A stretch of DNA of 64,000 nucleotides, from the NCBI GenBank assembly GCA_013398055.1, contig VZRS01002658.1, forward strand, positions 47,732-111,731, in the 5' to 3' direction. Positions within the stretch are counted from its first letter, which is position 1. Each line of letters opens with the position of its first letter. Of this stretch, positions 25,323 through 38,010 are shown piece after piece. The notes beneath the pieces were generated by a model. The model ran no database searches. It was given only the letters and a program-made list of their open reading frames with translations, and was not told the DNA's origin. The translations under genes and the position numbers were made by a program. Source of the stretch: Ifrita kowaldi. Its lineage: Eukaryota > Chordata > Aves > Passeriformes > Cinclosomatidae.

Positions 25323-27928
25323 NTTCTTCTTCTGTTAGCAGACTTGGTGGATAAAAGAAAGAAAGTAAAATTTTCAAACATTAGATATACTGTCCTCCAC
25401 CTGTGATTGTATTTAACAGATTTGTGTAGATTAAACTTGAATGCAACTCTGCTTCATTAGGTGTCAGTGATCCTTCAAAAGTTAGATCAGAACCCTGAAG
25501 TCAGAATGTTAGATCTGAAGTGAAAAGAAGTAAAATAGGTAGATAGATTTTTGTGTACTAAAAGTAAATACGAAAATAGAAGTTGATTCAGTGATACTGC
25601 AGCTGTGATAGAACTGGCCCCAGAACATACATTTGGCATCTTTACTCACCTTGCTTGAATATGATGTATCATATCCTGTGTGCCTGGAAGCAGGAGACTG
25701 TTCAAAAGTTGCCATTTGAACTACCCCAACATTTGCAAAGTATTTATCCATTAATTACAGGCAGCTATTGCAAAATTGGTAGTAAATGCTATTCAGTTCT
25801 GCAAATAAAGAGACTTTGAAGGGCTTTGTTTAGGGAGCACGTGTTATGTGATTCTTGAGGAAAACGTATGTGTAGTGAAGAGTTGAGAAATACTTAATTT
25901 TTCTGATAACAGCTGTATTGTTTTTGTAAATGAATTCCACAGTGTTTGTGCTTTCCTCTTTGCTTATGTCACAGGGGTGAGGTCAGGGAACAGAAGGATT
26001 GTGTTGCCTTGTTACTGGAGATCTTGTTTTTGCTGCCTTCAGCAGTCAAACTCATTATCCTGTTTCAAACAATGTTCCTATGAAAGTACTCTTAGACCCT
26101 TTTTGCATTCACTTTTTTACTCACTGGTGTCCTATAGCACTCTTTCTGAACAAAAGATCCATTTCCAGAAGTTTAGCAAGTGCTCTCATAATGCGTGCAA
26201 CAGAATCCTACTCCTTTTGCCTCTGTGGCCGGGGAAATAAATCCAAGGATGCCTTGCTTTTTACTGATCTTTTTTGGTTTTTCAATTACTGCCACTCTTC
26301 TCTCCTGCTTGATGGCTTGTCACTTCACTTTTCACAAGGGATTTTCTTTCTATTTCTCTCTGTTCATGTAACTTTTTTCTTTGTATTGTTCTGGGTTGCA
26401 AACTATGTACTGCTCTATCCTATCATAACTCTTTCCTTGTTGGCATAAGTTACAGTAACTTGTGCCTGTAGGTTTGCAAAAAAAACTAGAAAAAATATAC
26501 CAAAGTCTGTAAATTGATGCCATACTCAAAAATAGCTATTGTCACTCACAAAATATCCTGGTCTGTATTTGCCTTACAGGAAATTCCAGAATTCAGTAGT
26601 CAATTTTGGAAATTCATAAAATGTTTTTTATAAATGTGTTTGCTACTTTATCAGTAAACACTGAATTCTTTCTTTTCAGGGTTGTCGTACCCTTGCAGTA
26701 AATCTTGCTGATCCCTTCGTCTTAGTCATCTGCCTTCTCTGAAATAAAGATATCCTGAAATTTAGTTTGGAAAGTTTCCTTCCAAAATTTATACCACACA
26801 CTTTATTGTTTCACATTCCAATCCTTGTGGAGCTCTGTGTACATGCCATTACAGTATCAGGTTTTACCAGACTTCTGGTAGGTAAAATTGGGCCTTTGAA
26901 AGGACTGCCACAATTGTGTCTGTGTGCCAGGGTGTTTGCTTCTGAAAATACCATATTCTAGATAGGACAAATTTCTCAGATCAGGGTTTATTCTTTTTCC
27001 AGCCTACTTAGAGGATAAAAAATGCTCCACGTGACAGTACAATATTTTCACATTCAATTTTTTAAAAGCTGGAGTTCTGGTAGAGATCTAGATGGTATCA
27101 TAGTTAATACTGCTCTCTCTTGCTAAACACTGTGACACCTTTTTCTAATGACTTGGAAACATTAATTGATACTACTATAAATAAAAATATCTAACTAAAA
27201 CAGGTACTTGCGAAGAAAGATAAGTACAATCCAGTTCTTACTCTGAAGACTTTACAAAAATAAATATGTTTAAGAATCTGTATGTTTGAAAGCTTGTATT
27301 TGAGGTTTTCTCAGAAGTCGTGTTTGAAGCTCTTCATGTTGAGATAGTTGTGAAAAGGGTATTTTACAAGACCTGAAGGTATTCTTTGAACAGACTTGAA
27401 AAGAAAGGGTACTTGATAAATTACTCTTGAGTAGTAGTTTGTTGCTGCTGAAGGGGAATGTTTCACCCCCACCAGGTGTTTCTACCCCTCCCTTGTGCCA
27501 ACAGGAGTAAGAACTGATCAGGTTGGAAACTAATATGAAAAGAAGATTGATTCAGCTGAGTACATAACCACACAGATACTAATTAGAACATGACAAGAAA
27601 GGATGTGCCTTGAGGTGGTGAAAAAGGATGGAACTTCCCCTTTTTATATTGGCCAGATTGGCTAAATAGGATGTTCTTAGTATTGTGCTCCCGAGTAGAA
27701 TTGTTACCCTTACTTTGTGGAAAAAAACATTTCCCTTTCTGTGTCATGGTTTAAGTCACAGAGGGAACATGAAGGCATGAGTATAAGTAAAGCATCATTG
27801 AAACTCTAATATTTCAGTAAAGAACTGCATTTTAATATTGTTTTTAATGTTCCTTATGATGAAGGATATTGTTATGCATGTGAAAACAGGCTGAACACTA
27901 AATATGAACAAAATGGTTTGGTTTTTAG

Positions 27929-28000
27929 CTCCAAGAGATCTTCAGGAAAAAAAATGAGAAGAGAGAAAAGAGAGGAGATGAAGAAAAACGTGCAATGCTG
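27929..28000 (+). CDS. MICU3: MICU3 exon 7
   Basis: Twenty-four codons (164-187), LQEIFRKKNEKREKRGDEEK then RAML. It is highly charged, rich in K, R and E, and matches mammalian LQEIFRKKNEKREIKGDEEKRAML. It is the linker after the first EF-hand, in the region that carries a polybasic stretch in the MICU family. The borders are GTTTTTAG and GTAAGT, phase 0 on both sides. Confidence 0.96.
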
Positions 28001-29328
28001 GTAAGTAAAATCAGAAAAGTCGCATCTGGTAGTTTGTTTGCTTTTTTTGATGTAGGACAAAAATTACGTATGTATGTATTCCACTGATCACTTTTTTTAA
28101 ACACTAAATTCGTACTGTTAAAAGAATATGCGTAACTTTATATGTTAGAACAAAGCAATATTTAGCCTAAACTGCAGTTACTGGGAAAAAAAAAGAGTAA
28201 GTGGTTTATATAAAGGAAAAAATAGTGTTCCAATACTATAGTACATGTTATGACAGTAGCGTTGATTCCACTTGGAGTTTAGAAATCTAGGGAAAAGTGA
28301 ACAGTAATGACCCAGTGTTACTGTCTGTAACAGTGAGATGTCTCAGTGGGAAAACCAAGCTATACACTTGCTTTCAGAACTAACTGAAGCTGTTTATGTA
28401 GACCTACTGATCCTGATGCTTGTTGTCAACATAGTAGTTTTAAAATAGATTATGAAATGTTACAACTGAATTTAGATTTTTTATTCAAATATAATTTCTT
28501 ACTCAATTATGCTTATGACCAATGCAAAATATATTGAGATTTTCACGGAATATTGGGTACTCACATAATGACAAATTTGCATTTCATGTGAGCATAAGAA
28601 AGGTAAGTCAGAAATAAACGAGTCTCTGGTGGTTTATCTGAAGGATGGCAGCAGTAGCAGATACATATTTTACTGTTGGAAAAGTAAATATCAGGGACAA
28701 ATGCCTGTCAAACCCACAGCAGAAAAAAACCCCGTGTTCATTTGCAATTTGCATATTTATGGAAAAAAACTCCTTATTATAAGAAGCATTTTGACGTATA
28801 AGCAGAGCTTCTCGTAGTGTCCATTATATTTTTGCCAACATCAATTCTTGGTCTCAGTTCTTTGTCCCTGAAACCACAGGAAGAATGATTTTCAAGAATT
28901 AATACTTTTTAAACCTTCCCTGAGGAAAAAAAAAAAGGATTTTTTTCTTTCCTCCCACCTAGAGAGACCTATCCTGCTCAGCTTTTCCAAACTGTAGGTC
29001 AGTGGTTGAATCTCTCATAGACAGTTTATTTTGAACAAAGGAAACTTACACCTAAAGGAAGATCTTTCAGAAACTTAAAGATTGCAAAATGGCACATAAG
29101 TCCTGAGGGTAATCTCTGAAAGTCTGCACTTCTCTTTTGAAAATTTCAAGAGTAGGATTGAAAATAAACCATTTTTTTTGTTCACTGTCATTTTGAAAAC
29201 AAATAAACAAACAAAAAGACTAATATATAAAGTAAAGGTTTGCTTGTCTTAACCAATTCTGTTGTCTTTTTTCCCCCCCTTCTTTTGTCTTCATTCTGAC
29301 TTGTGATACTTGGCTTGGCCCATGTCAG
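28001..29328 (+). other. MICU3: MICU3 intron 7
   Basis: AT-rich intron of 1.3 kb, ending CCCATGTCAG. No repeat family or gene was recognised. Confidence 0.85.
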
Positions 29329-29367
29329 CGTCTTCAGCTTTATGGATATCATACTTCTACTAACAGT
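29329..29367 (+). CDS. MICU3: MICU3 exon 8 (39 bases)
   Basis: Thirteen codons (188-200), RLQLYGYHTSTNS, matching mammalian RLQLYGYHSPTNS. It is flanked by CATGTCAG and donor GTATGT and has phase 0 on both sides, so inclusion or skipping would both keep the frame. It is one of the shortest exons of the gene and was placed by phase and similarity. Confidence 0.93.
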
Positions 29368-31705
29368 GTATGTACTCTTAATTATTTTCAGTTGATGCAG
29401 TCTTCACCAGTGAGATGAAATAATATGCTATGAGAAAATTTATTGTATTTATCTTTTTCATCAAGTAAATTATTTCTGCTAATGAGTAAAAATATGAGGA
29501 ATCTTGACTTGCGTAAAAGATTGTTGCATGCATTCTGAACATGCAAGCCTATCAGGAGGAAAGGTTGCTCTCTATTTATATAAAATGGAGGAAACAGTAT
29601 TTTTAAGGGATAGTACAAAATACATTTCAATAAATTATAGACATGTTTTTAATTAATGTGTGTAAATTAAGTCATCCTGCATGAGTCATTTCATCCATCT
29701 TTGTTTCCTTGTGTATTGTGTGAATAATTAGTCAAGTGAATCCTTCACCTCTTCGTTCCTCCCAAAAAAGAAACCTGAAGAAAGCTTTCCTATTTTTATG
29801 TTTCACTTACAGAACAAATACATAAGAACTTTCAGTGCTGAACTAGGAAAGAATTTTACAGAAAATAGACCCTGTATTACTTAGGTGACAGTAAACTTAT
29901 TTTCAGTCATTTTTGAGGGGTGGGAAAGAGAAGCAGCAAGAGATGTTCTGAGGTTTTTAATGTCTTCATCATAACCTGATTAATCTCTGGATCATGGCAG
30001 AAGTAAAAAAGTTTTTAAAAAACAGACTGATTCAATGTTTAAATAGAATAATTAATGTAGTTGTGGCATTATTTTGATATTCAAAGAGAGGGGATGGAAT
30101 CCTGGAGAATTAGATGACTAGTGAAATTCCAATTTTAAAATTTGTTTCTTTATATAATTATTCACAGAAATGCACAGATTTATTTCTTGTGAAGTTGGCA
30201 TCTATAATTTGAGCAATATGCAGGAAGGAAGTTGAAAGTGCAGTTGACATGATTTGCATGCTGCAATGTTGTGAGAAAAATGTAGTAGAATCTGCAAGGC
30301 CTTATGATTCAATAGATTTCAGATCAAGCTTTACTGCAGCAAAACTTGCTGGACAGTAATTGCCACATTCCTCTGCTGCTTCTTATTTCAAACTGAAACC
30401 AAACTAGTTAGGTATTCTACTCATGTAATTTTCAGCTTTAGTGAAAAAATCTCCTTCTGGACTCCAGCCATATTCAAGCACTTTATCAAGATAATGTCCA
30501 GGTGTGTGCCATATTTTTTGCCCTCCTACTATCTGAATGGAGATCTCCATGCAAAGGAGACTCGGGTGTATAGGAATTCTAAAAATACCTCATCCCCAAA
30601 AATTGATATTTTGGAGTTCTCTTTCTCCTACTGAAACAGCCTTTTGTTTCCCTTGATGTCCTGAAGAGTTGAAGATACCCAGGTTCCAAGTAGATGCAAC
30701 CCTAAAATGTCTGTGATAGTCCAACGTGCTGTTTCATGCATGAGGCCCTTCTCACTTCATCTTACAAATCAGTTCTAATTTTTTTAGAAATGTTGAGGAC
30801 CACAGGGCATAGAAAGCATATGGTGATGTTTTTAAATGGGTTCAATATTTTAGGTATTTTCATTTGCATAGGTTAATTCTTTCAAGTCATGTTCTGGTGC
30901 ATACTGCATTTGCATCTAAGACTGCTTTGGCATGTACTGCATGAGTGCTTTCACTGGCCAAATGCCAACCAGAACATGATAACTATGATGTGATGCATGT
31001 AATGAAAATAAAATGTGCACGGCCAGAAGTACTAATTCAATTGACTAAAGTAACTCCAGTAAGAAAACAAATTCAGTGAATACTTAAAATAGATAATTAC
31101 AGAATTGTATGCATGAAAGAATGAGGTGTTCATTCACATGACAAGGTAGGTTTGATCATCAGACATGCATATTGTTTTCCTGATAAGTATGTTACAGTTG
31201 AACTTACTAGGCTTTTTTTTTGCCTTTCTTTGTTGGTGCAATGATGTCATCATAAGTATTAGATGAAGTGAAATTTATATAACTAGTTGTATGGTGATAT
31301 TTACATTTTGAAAAATGAAAAAATTACATAAGTATATAAATTAATATTTTTTTGGCAAAACAGAATTGATAGACATAACAATGGCAAAATGCTGAGTTTG
31401 AATGGTCATTTTGATACGTACTTTTAGTAAATATTTTCACTTTATACTTTCGCAAATTGATTTTGTTTGGGAAGTTGGAGTGTGGTGATACTTTTGGTGC
31501 AGCCAAGAGCATTAAGCAAATAGCTGTAATAGACCAGTGTTCCTTTCATTGACAAAGTGTCATGGAGCTGGGTAAAATGTCACTGTTTAGAAGCAAGAGA
31601 ATCAAACCCTGCTTTTAAGGATCAGTTAGAAAAGATTTTAAAATTTATAAATGGTTGTTCTATTGTTCTTTGTTTTTCAAACAATTGTGCTTCTTGAAAC
31701 TGCAG
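29368..31705 (+). other. MICU3: MICU3 intron 8
   Basis: AT-rich intron of 2.3 kb, GTATGT...ACTGCAG. Nothing was recognised in it. Confidence 0.85.
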
Positions 31706-31801
31706 GTTCTTAAAACAGAAGGAGAGGACCTTGTCCCCAGAAGCTATTGGGATACTTTGAGACGTAGCACAAGCCAAGCACTCTTTTCAGACCTTGCGGA
31801 G
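31706..31801 (+). CDS. MICU3: MICU3 exon 9
   Basis: Thirty-two codons (201-232), beginning VLKTEGEDLVPRSYWDTLRR and ending with LFSDLAE, in close agreement with mammalian VLKTDAEELVSRSYWDTLRR...SQALFSDLAE. It has phase 0 on both sides. The donor, GAG followed by GTATAA, departs from consensus at intron positions 5 and 6. Confidence 0.96.
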
Positions 31802-34800
31802 GTATAAAACAACCTCTCTGGTCCATAAACAGACTGGTATTTTATTTATTCTGTTCTGATTGTTTTCCTATTTTATGAACCTTGTTTCTTCTTTTCCTTT
31901 TAATTATTTTTGTTTTAAACCTGAAAGTTCTCCGATCAGATGCAATTGGTTCTGTGCAGTGCGGTAATTGAAGGTTGCCTATTTCAAGAAAAAGCAAAGT
32001 TACCTTCTGAAAGAGGTGGGAGATGTAGTCCTCTTCACTCCTCATTATAGGAAGCATTTTCTAACACTAATAGTGATGGCATTTCACAGTAAGAGAAGTA
32101 ATTCAGGAAACGTTTGTCATTTAGGCTTGGTCCAGTGATATGACAACTTTAATGAGAGTTGTAGCCCTTTAATCTTTTAATTTTTATATTCCTAATGTGC
32201 TTTTTATGTATATTATCAGAGCCTATCTTCACAAAAAGTATAATGCAAAGATTATTTTAATTATTGGAGAAAACCAGGAATGTTTTAAGGTAACCAAAAC
32301 ATGGGTCAGTCTTTTTAAATATTACATGAGCATTATGGAGGTCTAGAAGTACCACTGAGCTGTCAAATTGATTTCCATTGTGCTTTAAGTTCTAATAATT
32401 AACGTTTCATGATCTGCTTCTAGATAATTGAGTAATATATTTCTTTGTATTAATCATTTCAGAGGGTCAGAAAACTAGATCATTTAGGATTTTCTGTGCT
32501 CCATACATGGAGAGTGATTGGTCTGCTGGTTGTGGCATTAAAGGACATACAGCAACTGCCCACTGACTCTGGTCTCAGAGTTCCATGTTTCCTAAGCAGG
32601 ATCATAATGAGAAAAGAACAAGGAACCAAAACTGGCCTCCAGAGTAAAACAGTCTTTTTCCTTGGTTTGTAAGCAATATGTGCTTCATGTTAAGATTAAT
32701 TGGTGTTTTGTCCCTGCTGTTCCTCTGCAGAAGCTATTGAATAACCTGAGGACTTTGATGGACTTTTTTTTAATTTCCAGGCTAAATTTACTCCTAGTCT
32801 CTTTATACCAGTCTCTTGTTCCTTAATTTTCATAGGGCTTTTTCTTCTTTAGCGTTAATCTTCTTACTCATGGTTGTATTTATAAGTGCAGTCATAGCCT
32901 TCAGTTTTCATTTATTTTAATTTTAATTATGGGCCAAAATAAGGTATTAGATTTTTCTCTTAAGGTAGAACCTACATTTCCCAGGAATTAAATAGATCTT
33001 TTCTGTATTTCTCTGAGCTTGTGTTCATTTGCCCTTGAACAGAACAAAATGTAGTGTTACAGAACACTATTAACAATATTTATAGCAATATCCGTAGTAA
33101 TAACGTATACATAGTAATCTTGCAATAAAGCAATATACCCAGCCTATCTTCCCTTGCTTCTACATTGATGATCTTCTGAATTGTTAATCCAGAATTAGCA
33201 GTTAGAAAGCTCTTACTAAATCAAATCATAATATACATACTTAATTATTGGAACATGTTGGTAAAAGTGGAATCAATGCTCATAAGCATTACGTGCTTTT
33301 AGTCAACCCCTTTTAATCAAGAACGTGAAATTAATTTTGCAGAATACAAAATAAATAGACTTTTTGCACTTCAGGTTAGAAAATTGAAAAGAAAAGCTAT
33401 TGTCATTATGCAGCAAGGCAATAAGGTGATTGAAACACTTGTCTTCGGTTTGTCTCTTTGCATTTGTATTCCAGTTAGTGTAAAGGTAAAGAGAAATGAG
33501 CAGGATTTTATTCTCATTTAAATGACTGCAAAATATATTAGATCAAAATTGAGGCTCATATTTGTATGCATGGAAACAGGTCATTTAATTTTCACCGATC
33601 TAAAATAAATGATAAACAAAATTAATTTTATCATGAAAAACAAATTACAGCATTAAATGATGAAGGCTTCTAGTTTTATCCTTTACTGCATGAGAGAGAA
33701 TTTATTTGATGCTGTCAGTGCAGAAGGAGCATGGGAATAGTTTTCAGTTGCCTGCAGTTCTGCAGAGAAGCATATTGGGTTGAGTTTCTGTAGTAAGGTT
33801 TTTGTTTGGGGTTTTTTCATTTAGTGAGGCCAACCAAGTGGGAATTGTGAAAAGACTTACAGATTGTATTTTTTTTTAAACGGTTCTTTAGATATGGGTG
33901 AATGCAACCTAAGTCTAAGGTTTTGAAATGTTTTTGCGAGATGAAAGGCTGTAATTTAACATTTGATATCTTTTCAGTGTACTTGAGGGAAATTGTTTGA
34001 ATGTGCTTAGGGATTTAATTGCTTAAAAGACATAAGAAATCAGGGTATCTGCATTTCAGTATATTGTGTCCTGTAGTGGAGGATAACAATATTAAAAGAC
34101 AAATAGTGATTACATTTCTGAATTAGTTTGCTCACTTGAAGAGCAGAGCTGTGTTAATTGAAGGGCATGAAATATCTCTACCTCTATATACACTATGTCA
34201 TCTTATTTCTCCCTGGAGAAGAATATGAGAATAAAGAGGAAGCTAGAGTACATGAAATACAACCTTGAGAATCCTAAACTGATTATACTAAAGAACAGAA
34301 AAGTCTCTCTCATTTCTTTAGATTGGATGTTGAAAGGAAGGGGTTTGTGTTGTTACTGCCTTGTGTTTTCCCTTGTTGTTGATATACAAATACTCTTAAT
34401 GGATATTACATTTGACATTTTTCACAAATCAGTATGTAAATTTGAAAATAATATAATGTATTTTAGAGAACGTAGATATGAAATGTTTTTTCATGGTACA
34501 CGGTTTATCATGATGTTGAGCTATTTCATATTGTTCAAAGTTTTTTCCTGGTTTCTCCACTTAGAGTTTCCCTATCTGTTAGAAATTTGTAGCCTCTTCA
34601 GTGAAGAAGCAGAGTCAGACTTAAAGGGCTCTGAGTGTGGCTGGCAGGTTTATACATGTAGATATTTATAGAGCTGCATAAACGGTTTTCTATACTTATG
34701 GTAGATCCCACAGGTTGCTAATCTATCATTATGTTGATAAATTAGTACTGTTACATCTCCCAAATATTTGCTAGGTTTCTGTACTGTGCCTTGTTTTGTA

Positions 34801-35992
34801 CTGTAACACTAGAGTCAGCAGGCAAACATCCTAATGGGTGGTAGCTTGCCTAGAAAGAGAAGAGATTGCTCTCCTACTCTTTGCTTTTTATAAGGTCTTG
34901 TCTTTGTAAGAAAAATGAGAGCTCAGACAGGAGGTAATCCCTAAGCAGGTACAGTGAGGAGACTAAATACATTACTTCTTAAATTTCAAATGTTAGCAGA
35001 AGCATGTTAATGCCAGGAGGACAGTGTCATGTTGGACTACCGTGGCTTTGTCAAGAGCCTTATGTTACTGAATTACTCTTCTAGCTCTTCAGTGTATCAA
35101 GAGCTTCCTTTTAAAAGAAGTAAAATCAATGCCTATACAGAATAGTTAAGGGCAATGAATATGCAGTAAAAAAAGTGGGATGTTATGCAATCACTGCACA
35201 CAGATGATGGTTACTTCTGTTTGGACTCCTGTTGGCAGCTTTTGCTATTACAAGTGGTCAAAATTAGTTGGCTTTCTCTTCTACTTCTGGCCTTCAGTCT
35301 TTTGTTATTTATTAAGGAAAAAGTATTAATGCATATTCAGAGATTCCAGTCCTGTGCAGAGACCACAACCCAGTAGATGAGGAACATTCTTGAGAGAAGT
35401 AATACAAATACTGCTTTATTATTTCAAAATCTTTCACAATTCTGGTGTTTCAAATGTGTTTGGGCGATAACATTTAAACTGTAGTTATCTGCCACTTACA
35501 GAAAAGAATCATGTAAAGTACACTTAACTAATGTGGTTTTGGAACACAATCCCACACTTACTTTTTGAAATATAAGGTAGGATTGTATGAACTAATGTCC
35601 TTTAATTTCTTTGTGGTTTCATAGTAGAAGGGAAAGCAGATTGTGTACAAAGGGAGTTATGTTTATGGTTTACCTTAACTGACAAGGATTTTTTTTTTCT
35701 CATGAGTTTCTGTTTTATTTTTCATGCCTTTTCCCCCTTTATTGCAGCTTCCATTACATCATTTTGTTGGTTTAACTATTTTCTACTAAATGCAATTAAC
35801 AGCTAGTGCTATTTTTGTGTGGAAAATGCATGGCAAAATTAATGTAATGGATTTTAATACTAAAATCTTTTTTACAACTATGAACATAAAACACAAACAT
35901 TTAATAGTCTATTATGATGGTAGGCATTCTCAGATTATACGTCTGTATCTGATCCAATTGTGGCCTTTAATTTTTTTATTCTAATATTTAAG
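31802..35992 (+). other. MICU3: MICU3 intron 9
   Basis: AT-rich intron of 4.2 kb. A sense open frame of 158 codons at 34195-34671 has no recognisable similarity and no exon borders in keeping with MICU3. No repeat family was recognised. Confidence 0.85.
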
Positions 35993-36093
35993 CGTGCTGA
36001 TGATATTTCAAGTTCACTGTCAGATACTACACTGCTTGTACACTTTTTTGGCAAGAAAGGAAAAGCTGAACTGAACTTCGAAGATTTTTATAG
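35993..36093 (+). CDS. MICU3: MICU3 exon 10
   Basis: Codons 233-265 plus two bases: RADDISSSLSDTTLLVHFFG then KKGKAELNFEDFY, matching mammalian RADDITSLVTDTTLLVHFFGKKGKAELNFEDFYR. GKAELNFEDFYRF is the degenerate EF-hand-like segment shared by MICU proteins between the two functional EF-hands. The acceptor is ATATTTAAG and the donor GTGAGT; the exon ends in phase 2. Confidence 0.96.
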
Positions 36094-37475
36094 GTGAGTC
36101 TCAACTTCATTAATTCTTTCAAAAAATATTTGTATAGTTGTTCTAATTAATATGTATTATATTACTATACACATAGCTTATGCAGATGTGTTTATATAGT
36201 TTATGTTCCCTTTGTGTGCGTTATATATACAAAGAGCAAAATAAAACAATAAGTGGCCGAATAAAAAGTCCTCTTCCAATGCTGCTGCATTTGCAAATTT
36301 TATTAGCACTTGCGTATTTAGTTAGTTTGGGGTGGAAAGGTTATACCCCAGCCCTGTCCTTATTGGTAGGTAGGAACTTTTTCCTTGATTTTGAGTTATT
36401 TATATCTTTTATGACTGTTTGTTAGTGCTCTAAAAAACATTTGGCTATTGGCTTAGTTATTGTGCCAGTAAATACAGAATTTTAAAATACAGGGAGAATG
36501 CCATAAAAACAGAACCATAAAACTGTATGTTTCTGTATAATTGAAAGAGATACAATGTTTAGTTATTCCTTCCTCAGTAAATACTCCCAATACCTATTGT
36601 CTTTATCATCACTTAGCAGTGCATTCCAATCACAGAAGTTTGCAAAATATTTTGCCTTAAATGAAGAGTCCTGAAAAGTATTCAGTATTTTACATAATAC
36701 AAAAACTGTATCGTTAAGTGCAATCATGGTGTAAGTTCAAAGTAGGAAGTAGCAAAGAAGGTAGTTTTTCAAACGGCATCTTGTTAGAATGCTACGGATT
36801 GTAGTTAACAATCAGCTGAACTTGAGCTCCCAGTGCACTACTGTGACCAGGGAGCTAATTTCACCCTTGGTTGTAGGACTAGGACATCACACAGAATCAG
36901 GGAAGTTACATTTCCTTTTTATAGGTAGCTTTCTTATATTTGGTGTCCCGAATATACTAAATGGGTTGTTAAGTTGGGAAGAGTTTATAGAAATATCATA
37001 ACAATAGTGAACTATTTTTAAAAAAGGGTTAGATTGAAAGACTGCAAGCACTCATCATACTTGGCTTGTTACAAAGGTAAGGTTAAATTGCAAACTCTAA
37101 GTAACTACATGGGGAATAAATTCTGGGAATTAATGTAGTACCATGATGGAATTTTGAGTTTAGCATATACAAATAAAGATCCATGGCCCACTGAAGAAGA
37201 AAATTGGGCAAACACAAACTAGAATTAGATTAGAAATGTAACTATCAAATAATTTTAATCCATACTGACACATTTCATCATTGTGATAAGATTGTTGTAT
37301 TGAAAAGAAAATGTGTCAATATAGATAAGGGATTTACCAAATTTACCATCAGTACTGCAAAAAGAGAACTAATTTGTGTAACATTTTTTGGCTCATATTC
37401 TACAAGTCTTTCAAGGACATGAATAGTAGAAATACAAAGTATGACAATTTCTTCATGTTTTTGTTTGTGCTTTAG
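36094..37475 (+). other. MICU3: MICU3 intron 10
   Basis: AT-rich intron of 1.4 kb, GTGAGT...GTGCTTTAG. No feature was recognised. Confidence 0.85.
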
Positions 37476-37647
37476 ATTTATGGATAACCTGCAAACTGAG
37501 GTTCTAGAGATAGAATTCCTTTCCTACTCTAATGGGATGAACACCATCAGTGAGGAAGACTTTGCCCATATTCTCTTGAGGTATACAAATGTGGAAAATA
37601 CATCAAGTTACCTGGAAAACATGCGCTGCAGTATTCCTGAAGAAAAG
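37476..37647 (+). CDS. MICU3: MICU3 exon 11
   Basis: With the split arginine it gives 58 codons (266-323): RFMDNLQTEVLEIEFLSYSN, a segment with ISEEDFAHILLRYTNVENTS, and an end in CSIPEEK. This is nearly identical to the mammalian protein. It forms the helical core between the EF-hand lobes, used for dimer contacts in MICU structures. The borders are GCTTTAG and GTAATT; the exon ends in phase 0. Without splicing, an in-frame stop occurs at 37705-37707 in intron 11. Confidence 0.97.
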
Positions 37648-37946
37648 GTAATTGTTCAGCAGTGGACCACAGCATGCAATCCCAGTGTCATTAAGATGAA
37701 GACGTAACTTTGTTGGACTGAATTACTGAGCACCAGGATTTTATTCTGATCATAGACTGCGTGCCTGCTTTTTCAGATTACTTGCTAAATAAAAAGTAGA
37801 AGAATAAATAGCATAGAATTATGTTCCATAGGATTTAGCTAGTAATATTGATGAAGTTTAGATAAAAGATAAAAAATACAGGTTAAATTGCAAAAGCCAT
37901 AAGACATTAAAAAGAACAATTTTCTAGCATTGAATTATTAAAAAAA

Positions 37947-38010
37947 CCCTTTCCCACCCTTTCCCTTTCCCTTTCCCATTCCCTTCCGTCCTTCTGTCCT
38001 TCCTTCTTTG
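37947..38010. repeat. Polypyrimidine (CCCTTT)n-type tract
   Basis: CCCTTTCC-type units followed by CCTTCTGTCCTTCC give about 64 bases with almost no purines on the + strand. Such tracts are unstable simple repeats, and mirror-symmetric parts can form triplex DNA in principle. It lies 300 bases after exon 11. Confidence 0.75.

Larger units (their letters stand above)
22572..27928 (+). other. MICU3: MICU3 intron 6
   Basis: Intron of 5.4 kb. It contains the sense-oriented alpharetrovirus-like LTR, PBS and leader at 24918-25322. Sequence on either side is AT-rich and unique-looking; no other gene or repeat family was recognised. Confidence 0.85.

Noticed and set aside
25151..25381. Open frames on the minus strand across the LTR and leader
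   Set aside because: They run opposite to the provirus and through the N, so they are not retroviral genes.
27740..27775. TGTCATGGTTTAAG motif resembling the complement of an ERVL-like LTR end
   Set aside because: Only the first dozen bases match; the following blocks of the LTR family are missing, so it was not called.
34195..34671. 158-codon open frame in intron 9, sense strand
   Set aside because: It has no recognisable similarity, lies inside a long AT-rich intron, and is compatible with a chance open frame. No splice or promoter signals single it out.
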